Positions 54,459-61,897 of a stretch of DNA of 64,000 nucleotides are shown here, one piece after another. How positions within the stretch are numbered: position 1 is the first letter of the stretch; every line of letters begins with the position of its first letter. Both the position numbers and the translations under genes were made by a program. Under the pieces are notes generated by a model. The model searched no databases. It was not told where the DNA came from and saw nothing but the letters and a program-made list of their open reading frames with translations. The DNA is from Niastella sp. OAS944 (GTDB lineage Bacteria > Bacteroidota > Bacteroidia > Chitinophagales > Chitinophagaceae), in the NCBI GenBank assembly GCA_024809215.1, contig JANUBW010000007.1, positions 372,001 through 436,000 on the forward strand. Direction: 5' to 3'.

Positions 54459-55952
54459 ATGATTAGGCTTTGGTGTACCTGTTTGGCGCTTTTACTGGTT
54501 TTGATATACCTGCCCTGCCGGGCCGAAAAAGTGTTTGATTTTAACGACCGGTGCAAACAGGCTTACCACGAGATCATTAAGCTTAAACTGAACAATGGTC
54601 AGCAGTTATTGAATGCCGAAAAAGCCGAACATCCCGATAACCTCATTCCATACTTCCTGGAGAACTATATCGACTTTTTTGTGCTTTTCTTCAATGAAGA
54701 TCCGGCGGAATACAAAAAGCGCCTGCCCAACCGCGATACCCGGTTAGATAAAATGGATGAGGGGCCCGAGAAATCGCCTTTTTTACTATTCACCCGGTCG
54801 GTGATCCATTTTCAATGGGCGGCTGTACGGGTTAAGTTTGGTAATAACTGGGATGCAGGGTGGGAGTTTCGCCGCTCATATTTACAAATAAAAAAGAACC
54901 TGGAGGCCTTTCCCGATTTTACCCCCAACTTATTATATGCCGGCGCCATGCAGGTAGCGGCCGGCACCATTCCCGATGGCTATAAATGGTTAAGCAATTT
55001 GCTGGGCATCAATGGCAGTATAAAAAAGGGCATGGCCCGCATGATAAACTTTATAAACAGCGACAGTGAATGGAAGTGGCTTTTTAATGAGGAAGCAATA
55101 TTTTATTATGGGTATTTGTCGTTTTATGTGCAGAACGATAAGGTGAGCATATTTAACGTTCTTGAGAGGAAGCATTATGATTTGGTGAATAATCATCTGT
55201 TAACCTATCTCGCCGCCAATTTGAATCGCAATAGTCAGAATGCAGAGAAAGCCGAAACGATACTAAAGAACAGGAACATCAGCGCCGACTACATGGCAAC
55301 GCCGGTATGGGATATGGAAATGGGTTATAATAAAGTGCATGGTCTCGATGCCGATGCTGCCATTTACCTGGAACGGTTTATTTTCAACTTCAAGGGTAAG
55401 TTCTATGTAAAGGATATATTGCAGAAGCTAAGCTGGCATTATTACCTGCAGGGCGATGATGCTAAAGCGAAAGCATACCGGCAAAAAGTGCTAAAAAGCG
55501 GCAGCACATTTTCAGAAGCCGATAAACAGGCGCAAAAGGAAGCATTGACCAACGACTGGCCCAATAAACTATTATTGCAGGCGCGGTTGTTGAACGATGG
55601 CGGTTATTACAAACAGGCCATTGCCCTGTTGCATGGCAAAAACGCCAGCAGTTTTACATTGCCCGAGGAAAAGCTGGAATTTGCCTACCGGGCGGGCCGT
55701 ATATACGATGATATGGGAAACGATAGCATGGGCATTGTTTTTTACAAACAGGCTATTGAACTGGGCGAACATCGTAAAGAACATTTTGCCGCCCGCGCGG
55801 CCCTGCAAATAGGTTATGTTTACGAACAACAGGGCGATAAGCAAACTGCTAAACAATGGTTTCAGCGTTGCTTAGACATGGAAGACCATGATTTTAAAAA
55901 TTCACTCGACCAAAGAGCAAAGGCTGGTTTGGCGAGATGTAATAATGAATAA
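54459..55952 (+). CDS. TPR-repeat exported protein
   Basis: The 497-residue protein starts with a signal peptide or anchor (IRLWCTCLALLLVLIYLPCRA) and continues as an all-helical solenoid. TPR-type units are clearest at the C-terminus (EKLEFAYRAGRIYDDMGNDSMGIVFYKQAIEL, then RAALQIGYVYEQQGDKQTAKQWFQRCL). The middle (TPNLLYAGAMQVAAGTIPDGYKWLSNLLG) recalls DUF3808/IML2-like helical domains. It probably acts as a protein-interaction scaffold in the periplasm. The start is ATG 54459; TATCTTGC at 54447-54454 is a weak -7-like sequence just before it. A G-rich hairpin and recN follow. Confidence 0.8.
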   Translation: MIRLWCTCLALLLVLIYLPCRAEKVFDFNDRCKQAYHEIIKLKLNNGQQLLNAEKAEHPDNLIPYFLENYIDFFVLFFNEDPAEYKKRLPNRDTRLDKMDEGPEKSPFLLFTRSVIHFQWAAVRVKFGNNWDAGWEFRRSYLQIKKNLEAFPDFTPNLLYAGAMQVAAGTIPDGYKWLSNLLGINGSIKKGMARMINFINSDSEWKWLFNEEAIFYYGYLSFYVQNDKVSIFNVLERKHYDLVNNHLLTYLAANLNRNSQNAEKAETILKNRNISADYMATPVWDMEMGYNKVHGLDADAAIYLERFIFNFKGKFYVKDILQKLSWHYYLQGDDAKAKAYRQKVLKSGSTFSEADKQAQKEALTNDWPNKLLLQARLLNDGGYYKQAIALLHGKNASSFTLPEEKLEFAYRAGRIYDDMGNDSMGIVFYKQAIELGEHRKEHFAARAALQIGYVYEQQGDKQTAKQWFQRCLDMEDHDFKNSLDQRAKAGLARCNNE

Positions 55953-55968
55953 CTCTGATAGGAGGTAG

Positions 55969-56000
55969 CCCCCCTCCACCGGAGGGGGGATGGGGGGAGG
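55969..56000. repeat. G-rich hairpin between TPR gene and recN
   Basis: CCCCCCTCC (55969-55977) and GGAGGGGGG (55981-55989) form a 9-bp stem with a 3-nt loop, followed by ATGGGGGGAGG. Runs of six G's could also form a G-quadruplex on the plus strand. Confidence 0.75.
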
Positions 56001-56040
56001 CCCGGGGAAAACTCCATTATAAAAAATGCCCAATGCCAAT

Positions 56041-56048
56041 TATATTTG
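56041..56048 (+). promoter_or_regulatory. -7 element of recN
   Basis: TATATTTG matches TAnnTTTG and ends 19 nt before the GTG start at 56068; it argues against the upstream in-frame ATG at 56026. Confidence 0.5.
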
Positions 56049-56067
56049 TTACGCTCAAAATCGTACT

Positions 56068-57726
56068 GTGCTTAAAAAACTATTCATACAGAACTTTGCA
56101 ATCATTGACGAGATAGAGATCGACTTCTCGCCAAAGCTGAATATAATAACGGGTGAAACCGGCGCCGGTAAATCAATTATCATGGGAGCCCTGTCGTTGA
56201 TACTGGGCGACCGGGTTGATACTTCGGTACTGCAAAGCCGCGACAAGAAATGTTATGTAGAAGGCATTTTTGTAATAGCTGAAAAGAAAGCGGTAAAAGC
56301 CTTTTTACGCGAGCAGGACCTCGATGTGGAAGAAGAACTCGTTATTCGCCGCGAAATTGGCGCCAATGGCAAATCAAGAGCATTTGTAAATGATACACCG
56401 GTTAACCTGGAGCAACTGCGCCAGCTTAGTTCTATGCTGGTTGATCTGCACCGCCAGTTTGATACCCTTGAACTGGGTGAAAGCGATTTTCAACGCCAGG
56501 TGCTCGATGCGCTGGCCGGCCATGCCGATGTATTACAACAATACCAGGCCGCATTTACCCAATGGCATCAGGCCCAACAAGAGTTAACTGCATTACAACA
56601 ACAGAAAGACCAGTTTACCAAAGAATACGATTATAATAAATTCCTGTTCGATGAGCTGCATGAAGCAGGGCTGAAGGAAAATGAACTGGAAGAAGCCGAT
56701 GCAACGCTTAAGATGCTCGGCAATGCAGAAGGTATAAAAACCTCGTTGAGCAAAGTAGTGTACGAGCTAAGTGAAGGTGAAACGCCCATGGTACAACAAC
56801 TGAAATCGTTGTGCAACCAGCTGAGCCCTTACACCGAACATCATGCGGCTTTGCCGGCTTTGTTACAACGGCTGTTATCGGCTCAGATAGAGTTGCAGGA
56901 TATTGCCGATGAAGTAGAGCGCATCAATGACCATGTGCAACATGATCCCAAAAAGATAGAACAACTGAACGACCGCATTTCTACAGGTTATAAATTGCTG
57001 AAGAAACACGGCGTTCATACCACACAGGAGCTGCTTACCATAAAAGACAACCTGGAGCAAAAGTTACAGGCGGTGCTGAATATAGACGAGGCCATTCAAA
57101 CCAAAGAAAAAGCAGTGCAGCAGTTGTTGCAAAAAGCAACAGAGCTGGCTGCCAAACTAACGGCCAACCGGGTTAAACAGGTGAAGCCGCTGCAGGATAA
57201 AGTGAATAAATTGCTTGGCCAGGTAGGTATGCCCAATGCACGACTGCAGGTTGATGTAACGCCACTGGCCTCGTTACAGAGTACCGGAATAGATGATATT
57301 GAATTCTTATTCGATGCCAATAAAAGCAACCGTTTTGAGCCTATTCGCAAAGTAGCGTCGGGTGGTGAGTTAAGCCGGTTGATGTTATGTATAAAATCGC
57401 TGGTAGCGCAATCGCTCGATCTGCCAACGCTCATCTTCGATGAAATTGACACCGGTATTTCGGGCGAAGCGGCCAAACAGGTAGGGGTAATTATGAAAGA
57501 TCTTGCCCGTAAACGCCAGGTATTCAGTATTACCCATCAGCCCCAGATCGCCGGCAAGGCCGATGCCCATTACTTCGTATATAAAGACATTAAGGGCAAT
57601 ACCATTAAAACAAACATTAAACTGCTGTCGCAGGATGAACGTATAACCGCCATTGCAAAAATGCTGAGCGGGGAGAAGCCAACAGCAGCCGCTTTGGAAA
57701 ACGCCCGCGAGATGGTGATGAATTAA
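56068..57726 (+). CDS. recN: DNA repair protein RecN
   Basis: This 552-residue SMC-like ATPase is recruited to DNA double-strand breaks. The head domain has Walker A GETGAGKS at residues 29-36. A coiled-coil middle follows (QQELTALQQQKDQFTKEYDY..., VERINDHVQHDPKKIEQL), and the C-terminal head half carries the signature SGGELSRLMLCIKSL and Walker B LIFDEIDTGISGEAA. The start is GTG 56068 (MLKKLFIQNFAIID, the standard RecN N-terminus); the longer frame from ATG 56026 would contain the promoter. It ends directly at an octamer array, with fabI downstream. Confidence 0.96.
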   Translation: MLKKLFIQNFAIIDEIEIDFSPKLNIITGETGAGKSIIMGALSLILGDRVDTSVLQSRDKKCYVEGIFVIAEKKAVKAFLREQDLDVEEELVIRREIGANGKSRAFVNDTPVNLEQLRQLSSMLVDLHRQFDTLELGESDFQRQVLDALAGHADVLQQYQAAFTQWHQAQQELTALQQQKDQFTKEYDYNKFLFDELHEAGLKENELEEADATLKMLGNAEGIKTSLSKVVYELSEGETPMVQQLKSLCNQLSPYTEHHAALPALLQRLLSAQIELQDIADEVERINDHVQHDPKKIEQLNDRISTGYKLLKKHGVHTTQELLTIKDNLEQKLQAVLNIDEAIQTKEKAVQQLLQKATELAAKLTANRVKQVKPLQDKVNKLLGQVGMPNARLQVDVTPLASLQSTGIDDIEFLFDANKSNRFEPIRKVASGGELSRLMLCIKSLVAQSLDLPTLIFDEIDTGISGEAAKQVGVIMKDLARKRQVFSITHQPQIAGKADAHYFVYKDIKGNTIKTNIKLLSQDERITAIAKMLSGEKPTAAALENAREMVMN

Positions 57727-57776
57727 TGTGATAATTAGCTAATGTGCAAATGTGCTAATGAAATACAGGAAATGCG
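57727..57776. repeat. Single-arm octamer array after recN
   Basis: Units like TGATAATT and TGCTAATG run to 57760, followed by the conserved flank GCTAATGAAATACAGG. No mirrored right arm is present. Confidence 0.8.
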
Positions 57777-57796
57777 CAGAGAATGGAAAATGATGT

Positions 57797-57804
57797 TATT
57801 TTTG
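57797..57804 (+). promoter_or_regulatory. -7 element of fabI
   Basis: TATTTTTG, 29 nt before the ATG at 57834. Confidence 0.5.
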
Positions 57805-57833
57805 CGCGCATTCTAATTAAAAAACAAAATTCT

Positions 57834-58646
57834 ATGGCATATAACCTGCTTAAAGGAAAGAAAGGGATCATATTTGGCGCTCTGGACGAAAAGTCGATTG
57901 CGTGGAGAACAGCTTTACGTTGTCATGAAGAAGGCGCACAGCTGGTATTGACCAATGCTCCTGTAGCTTTACGTATGGGCGAAATAAATAAACTGGCCGA
58001 AGCAGTGAATGCACCGGTTATTGGCGCCGATGTTACCAATATGGACGATCTGAAGAATTTGTTTGAAGGTGCCATGAAGCATTTTGGCGGTCAGGTTGAT
58101 TTCGTTCTGCACTCAATAGGTATGAGCCTTAACGTTCGTAAGAACAAACCTTATACTGAGATCGATTACGGTTTTAACCAAAAGACCCTCGATATATCGG
58201 CTATGTCGCTGCACCGCGTGCTGCGTACTGCCTGGGACCTGGATGCTATCAGCGACTGGGGCAGTGTAGTAGCATTGACCTATATCGCTGCTCAACGTGT
58301 GTTCCCCGATTATAATGAAATGGCCGATGCAAAGGCATTGCTTGAAGGTGTTGCCCGTAACTTCGGTTACCACTATGGTGTTAAAAAGAAAGTACGTATT
58401 AATACCGTTTCGCAATCACCTACCAAAACAACAGCAGGTAGCGGCGTAAAAGGTTTTGATGGCTTTATTTCTTATGCCGAAAAAATGAGCCCGCTGGGTA
58501 ATGCGTCTGCTGATCAATGTGCCGATTATGTTGTTTCACTGTTCAGCGATCTTACAAAGATGGTAACTATGCAGAATCTGTTCCATGATGGAGGCTTCTC
58601 CTTTACCGGTGTAACGCAGGCGGTTATTGAGCAAATGGAAAAATAG
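57834..58646 (+). CDS. fabI: Enoyl-[acyl-carrier-protein] reductase (NADH)
   Basis: FabI catalyses the last reduction of fatty acid elongation, turning trans-2-enoyl-ACP to acyl-ACP with NADH. The 270-residue SDR protein has LLKGKKGIIFGALDEKSIAW at the nucleotide-binding start and the catalytic Y-x6-K in VFPDYNEMADAKALLEG. The N-terminal SDR dinucleotide loop is of the atypical FabI type (GALDEKSIAW), and SPTKTTAGSGVKGF precedes the substrate-binding loop. The start is ATG 57834 (MAYNLLKGKKG); an upstream ATG at 57783 would include the promoter. The gene ends 31 bp before a terminator. Confidence 0.97.
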   Translation: MAYNLLKGKKGIIFGALDEKSIAWRTALRCHEEGAQLVLTNAPVALRMGEINKLAEAVNAPVIGADVTNMDDLKNLFEGAMKHFGGQVDFVLHSIGMSLNVRKNKPYTEIDYGFNQKTLDISAMSLHRVLRTAWDLDAISDWGSVVALTYIAAQRVFPDYNEMADAKALLEGVARNFGYHYGVKKKVRINTVSQSPTKTTAGSGVKGFDGFISYAEKMSPLGNASADQCADYVVSLFSDLTKMVTMQNLFHDGGFSFTGVTQAVIEQMEK

Positions 58647-58768
58647 AAGTAAGATATAAGAAGTATGAAATTCGCGCGGGTTGAGCAGTCGTAAGAGTGC
58701 TCAACCCGTTGCTTTTTAGAAGGTCGCACAGAAAGTTCTTCTTACTTCATACTTCGTACCTCTTACGT
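58644..58768. repeat. Heptamer hairpin island flanking a terminator
   Basis: The left arm (58646-58666) has 7-nt units AGAAGTA and AGATATA. The right arm (58738-58766) has TTCTTAC and TTCATAC steps. A GC-rich terminator hairpin sits between the arms. Confidence 0.8.
58677..58717 (+). terminator. Intrinsic terminator of fabI
   Basis: CGGGTTGAGCA at 58677-58687 pairs perfectly with TGCTCAACCCG at 58698-58708, followed by TTGCTTTTT. Confidence 0.92.
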
Positions 58769-58835
58769 CGGCCGGAAGCCAAAAAAACCGCCCGCTTTGC
58801 AGCGACCGGTTTGCACTATTTTTTAGCCATGGGCT

Positions 58836-59057
58836 TTAATACTCATCTTCATTAAAGAAGAAGTCATCCTGGCTGGGATAATCTGGCCAGATGTCTTCTA
58901 TACCTTCATAAATCTCTCCTTCATCTTCGAGTTCCTGAAGATTTTCTACCACTTCAATGGGTGCACCGCTACGGATTGCGTAGTCAATCAGCTCATCTTT
59001 AGTGGCAGGCCACGGTGCATCTTCGAGATAGGATGCAAGTTCTAATGTCCAAAACAT
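58836..59057 (-). CDS. DUF2795 small acidic protein
   Basis: This 73-residue acidic protein belongs to the DUF2795 family, highly conserved in Bacteroidota and of unknown function. The sequence contains WTLELASYLEDAPWPATKDELIDYA and ENLQELEDEGEIYEGIEDIWPDYP, ending in NEDEY. No signal or membrane segment is present, so it is cytoplasmic. It is expressed from a consensus promoter (59159-59189) with an approximately 100-nt structured leader. It is convergent with fabI. Its strong conservation and well-formed promoter suggest an abundant product. Confidence 0.9.
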   Translation of the reverse strand: MFWTLELASYLEDAPWPATKDELIDYAIRSGAPIEVVENLQELEDEGEIYEGIEDIWPDYPSQDDFFFNEDEY

Positions 59058-59104
59058 ACGATTAGCCTGTTTAAAGTTTTAAATCCACGTACAGTTACCT
59101 AATC

Positions 59105-59149
59105 AAGGGGCGGAGAAAATGCCAGGTTCGATCCCCGGTTTTACCCCTC
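59105..59149 (-). promoter_or_regulatory. Structured 5' leader of the DUF2795 gene
   Basis: On the plus strand AGGGG (59106-59110) can pair with CCCCT (59144-59148), GAGAAAA is opposite TTTTA, and the loop contains GGTTCGATCC, which resembles a tRNA T-loop. It lies in the transcript between the promoter and the ATG at 59057. Function unknown. Confidence 0.4.
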
Positions 59150-59158
59150 AATTTTTCG

Positions 59159-59189
59159 CAAAAGTAACCCTCCTAATGAAAAAACCAAA
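59159..59189 (-). promoter_or_regulatory. Consensus Bacteroidota promoter of the DUF2795 gene
   Basis: On the minus strand TTTG (59189-59186), a 19-nt spacer and TACTTTTG (59166-59159) match the sigma factor consensus exactly. Confidence 0.75.
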
Positions 59190-59305
59190 TCTATCTTTGA
59201 AAGATAATGGAAGGTTTTCATAAAAACATTGTCACATAGGGTTCCTATGAACGGGAAGCCAATGGTTTGTAGTATCTTGACGCCCATATTAGTAATTCAC
59301 AACAC

Positions 59306-59959
59306 ATGTTGACAGCGACGAATATTCAAAAATATTATGGTGATCTGTGGGTATTGAAAGGGGTTGACCTGGAGATAAAGCAAGGCGAAATAGCCAGTAT
59401 TGTAGGGCCTTCCGGTTCGGGAAAGAGTACGTTGTTACACATTCTGGGCACCCTCGATAAGCCCGATAAAGGCGAGGTAGTGGTTGGAAATCAACGTATC
59501 AATTTCATGAATGAGAAGCAAATGGCGGCTTTTCGTAATAAACATGTGGGGTTTGTTTTCCAGTTCCACCATTTATTGCCCGAGTTTACAGCCCTGGAAA
59601 ATGTGTGTATACCCGGCTGGATGGCCGGTAGGCGTAAGTCGGATGTAGAGGAGTATGCTTTATCGTTATTAACGATGTTGGGACTGGAGAAACGCATCGA
59701 TAATAAACCAAATGCATTATCGGGTGGCGAGCAACAGCGTGTGGCGGTGGCCCGCGCCCTCATAAATAAGCCGGCTATCATTTTTGCCGATGAGCCTACG
59801 GGTAATCTCGATTCGGCCAATGCTGCCGAACTGCACCAGTTGTTCTTCTCCCTAAGGCAACAGTTCAATCAAACATTCCTCATAGTAACGCACAACGAAG
59901 AGCTGGCGCAAATGAGCGACAGAATATTGCATATGAAAGACGGGAAGATCGTAATGTGA
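59306..59959 (+). CDS. lolD: Lipoprotein-releasing ABC transporter ATPase LolD-like
   Basis: This 217-residue ABC ATPase is probably the LolD energy source of the LolCDE complex, which extracts lipoproteins from the inner membrane. Walker A is GPSGSGKST, the Q-loop region [18 protein letters not shown] is LolD-like, the signature is LSGGEQQR and Walker B is [13 protein letters not shown]. No LolC/E permease gene is adjacent, so the assignment rests on sequence alone; a MacB- or FtsE-type ATPase is the alternative. Promoter unclear: TATCTTGA near 59273 is a poor -7. Its stop codon overlaps the first unit of an octamer island. Confidence 0.85.
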   Translation: MLTATNIQKYYGDLWVLKGVDLEIKQGEIASIVGPSGSGKSTLLHILGTLDKPDKGEVVVGNQRINFMNEKQMAAFRNKHVGFVFQFHHLLPEFTALENVCIPGWMAGRRKSDVEEYALSLLTMLGLEKRIDNKPNALSGGEQQRVAVARALINKPAIIFADEPTGNLDSANAAELHQLFFSLRQQFNQTFLIVTHNEELAQMSDRILHMKDGKIVM

Positions 59960-60087
59960 TAATTTGCTAATGAGATAATGTGCTAATGCACCTGCGCGGG
60001 TGCAATTTCGCATAGCAGAGAGCCGGCAATTAATTAGTCTGTTACACAGAAACAATTAGCATATTGGCATATTAGCACATTAGCCTA
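59957..60087. repeat. Octamer hairpin island with central GC hairpin
   Basis: Left arm 59957-59989 has units GATAATTT and GCTAATGA. Right arm 60054-60087 has TATTAGCA and CATTAGCC. A small hairpin GCACC...GGTGC (59988-60003) follows the left arm. Between convergent lolD and the adenosyltransferase. Confidence 0.85.
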
Positions 60088-60648
60088 TTAGACTCTCGCT
60101 TTCCAGGGTATTTCTTCAATATTCATTTGATGGCCGGTATAACGGGCCAGCACAAATAAATAATCGCTCAGGCGGTTGAGGTATTTCAAAATAATGCCAT
60201 TTACTTCCAGGCTTTCCTGGTCGAGGCGAACACAACACCGTTCGGCACGGCGGCAAACGCAGCGGGCTATGTGCAGTTGAGAAAGCGTAGGGTGACCGCC
60301 AGGCAATATAAAGCTCTTCATGGGTGGTATAACCTCATTCATGCGGTCCATTTCATTTTCGAGCAGTACAGCGTCTTCTTCTTTTAGGTCGGGTATAAGT
60401 AGTTTGGGCTCTTTTACGGGGTCGCAGGCCAGGGCGGCATTCATGGTGAACAGGCGGTCCTGCACTTCCTGCAGTATCGTTCTGGCGGCATCGTCGGTAA
60501 GCAGGTCGCGGCACAGGCCTATCCATGAACTAAGCTCATCAACGGTTCCATAGGCTTCAATTCGCAGATGCGATTTAGGCACCTTGGTTCCGCCAATTAA
60601 TGAGGTAGAACCTTTATCTCCTGTTTTGGTATATATTTTCTGTGCCAT
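60088..60648 (-). CDS. Cob(I)alamin adenosyltransferase, PduO type
   Basis: This 186-residue trimeric enzyme transfers adenosyl from ATP to cob(I)alamin, making coenzyme B12. The PduO/MMAB ATP-binding N-terminus KIYTKTGDKGSTSLIGGTKV is intact, as are VDELSSWIGLCRDL and the ARCVCRRAERCCVRL helix that contributes ATP/cobalamin contacts. It shows the organism uses or converts cobalamin, which fits the B12 riboswitch on metE 14 kb away. Transcribed toward the octamer island; 41 bp downstream of the ABC ATPase gene on the same strand, so possibly in one operon with it and gatC. Confidence 0.95.
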   Translation of the reverse strand: MAQKIYTKTGDKGSTSLIGGTKVPKSHLRIEAYGTVDELSSWIGLCRDLLTDDAARTILQEVQDRLFTMNAALACDPVKEPKLLIPDLKEEDAVLLENEMDRMNEVIPPMKSFILPGGHPTLSQLHIARCVCRRAERCCVRLDQESLEVNGIILKYLNRLSDYLFVLARYTGHQMNIEEIPWKARV

Positions 60649-60689
60649 ATTCGTCTATGTGATATTGCTGCTAAAGTAGGATGAAACTT

Positions 60690-61391
60690 TTACACGCCAA
60701 CAAGTTCTGGTTTTCTTGTATCGCTTTCAATTAAACCATCGCGCAGGCGAACCACGCGTTTGGCATAGTTGGCAATATCTTCTTCATGGGTTACCAGTAC
60801 TACTGTATTACCGGCCTCCTGTATTTGGGTAAAGATATCCATGATCTCTTTGGAGGTTTTGGTATCGAGGTTACCGGTAGGCTCATCGGCCAAAATAAGT
60901 GAAGGATTATTTACAAGCGCCCGGGCAATGGCCACACGCTGGCACTGACCACCCGAAAGCTCATTGGGTTTGTGATGGCTTCTTTCTTCCAGGCCCACCT
61001 TTTGAATAACCTCCATAGCCATTTCGGTACGTTGTTTACGGCCAACGCCTGCATAAACCAGGGGCAGGGCCACGTTTTCCAAAGCGGTTAGGCGGGGCAG
61101 CAGGTTAAACTGTTGAAATACGAACCCTATTTCTTTATTACGAACATCGGCCAGGTTATCGTCGGCCATTTTGCTTACATCCTGTCCGTTCAACACATAG
61201 CGGCCGGCAGATGGGGAGTCGAGGCAACCGAGGATATTCATTAGGGTACTTTTGCCCGAACCGGATGGGCCCATAAGGGCAACATACTCGTTGGTGTGAA
61301 TATCGAGGTTAATACCTTTTAGCACCTGCAGTTCCTGCTTACCCATAAAATAGCTCTTGCGTATGTCCTCGAGGTGGATGATAGCATTCAT
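60690..61391 (-). CDS. MacB/LolD-type ABC transporter ATP-binding protein
   Basis: The 233-residue ATPase has Walker [10 protein letters not shown], a Q-loop in [18 protein letters not shown], signature LSGGQCQR and Walker [30 protein letters not shown] is characteristic of MacB/YknY-type exporters of antimicrobials, toxins or lipoproteins. No permease gene lies next to it, so its partner is encoded elsewhere and its substrate is unknown. The gene is 38 bp downstream of gatC and 41 bp upstream of the adenosyltransferase, same strand. It is a paralogue of the lolD-like gene 1.3 kb away. Confidence 0.9.
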   Translation of the reverse strand: MNAIIHLEDIRKSYFMGKQELQVLKGINLDIHTNEYVALMGPSGSGKSTLMNILGCLDSPSAGRYVLNGQDVSKMADDNLADVRNKEIGFVFQQFNLLPRLTALENVALPLVYAGVGRKQRTEMAMEVIQKVGLEERSHHKPNELSGGQCQRVAIARALVNNPSLILADEPTGNLDTKTSKEIMDIFTQIQEAGNTVVLVTHEEDIANYAKRVVRLRDGLIESDTRKPELVGV

Positions 61392-61429
61392 AGAAATAGT
61401 TTAAAGCCGGGTGAATTATGAGGCCAGGG

Positions 61430-61723
61430 TTAATCTTTCTTGATCACCTTTGGCACTTTAAAGAACGTACCGTCTGAATCGGGGGCGTTTTTCAACGCTT
61501 CTTCCCGTGAAATGGACCCTTTTACCTCATCTTCACGTAACACATTGATAGCGTCTGTCATATGTAAAAGCGGTTCAACCCCAGTGGTATCCAGTTCATT
61601 GAGTTTGTCGACGAAATGGATCATTCGTTGCAGGTCGCCCTTAATTATTTCTTTTTCCTGCTCATTGAACTGCAGGCGTGCCAGGTTGGCCAGGTTTTGT
61701 ACCAATGCATCATTTACTTCCAT
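61430..61723 (-). CDS. gatC: Asp/Glu-tRNA amidotransferase subunit C
   Basis: GatC is the 97-residue chaperone-like subunit of GatCAB, which converts mischarged Glu-tRNA(Gln) or Asp-tRNA(Asn). The protein has the family core MEVNDALVQNLANLARLQF, a central LNELDTTGVEPLLHMTDAINVLREDEV and the Pro-rich C-terminal FKVPKVI. The start is ATG 61723: the minus-strand -7 box TATTTTTG (61736-61729) ends 5 nt upstream, so an upstream in-frame ATG at 61741 would be inside the promoter. The transcript is probably leaderless. gatA and gatB are not in the window. Confidence 0.93.
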   Translation of the reverse strand: MEVNDALVQNLANLARLQFNEQEKEIIKGDLQRMIHFVDKLNELDTTGVEPLLHMTDAINVLREDEVKGSISREEALKNAPDSDGTFFKVPKVIKKD

Positions 61724-61728
61724 AGTCG

Positions 61729-61736
61729 CAAAAATA
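61729..61736 (-). promoter_or_regulatory. -7 element of gatC (leaderless)
   Basis: Minus strand TATTTTTG, 5 nt before the gatC ATG at 61723. Confidence 0.55.
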
Positions 61737-61738
61737 GC

Positions 61739-61872
61739 CAATATGCTAATATGCTAATGTGCAAATGTGCTAATTGATACCAATGGGCAGGAGGTGTGGG
61801 TGAATGGTAAAATTCAAGGTTTCAGTGTGTTGACGCCATTAGCAAATCAGCACATTAGCACATTAGCTCATT
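61739..61872. repeat. Octamer hairpin island between divergent gatC and trpS
   Basis: Left arm 61739-61777 has units AATATGCT (twice) and AATGTGCT. Right arm 61836-61872 has CATTAGCA (three times, one diverged). It sits between divergent promoters. Confidence 0.85.
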
Positions 61873-61881
61873 GCGATTTCT

Positions 61882-61889
61882 TATCTTCG
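61882..61889 (+). promoter_or_regulatory. -7-like element of trpS
   Basis: TATCTTCG, one base off consensus, 8 nt before the ATG at 61898; the transcript would be nearly leaderless. Confidence 0.45.
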
Positions 61890-61897
61890 CGCTCCTT

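Noticed and set aside
59120..59140. A tRNA-like T-arm (GGTTCGATCC)
   Set aside because: No acceptor, D or anticodon arms can be folded around it; it lies in the DUF2795 leader, so it is not a tRNA gene.
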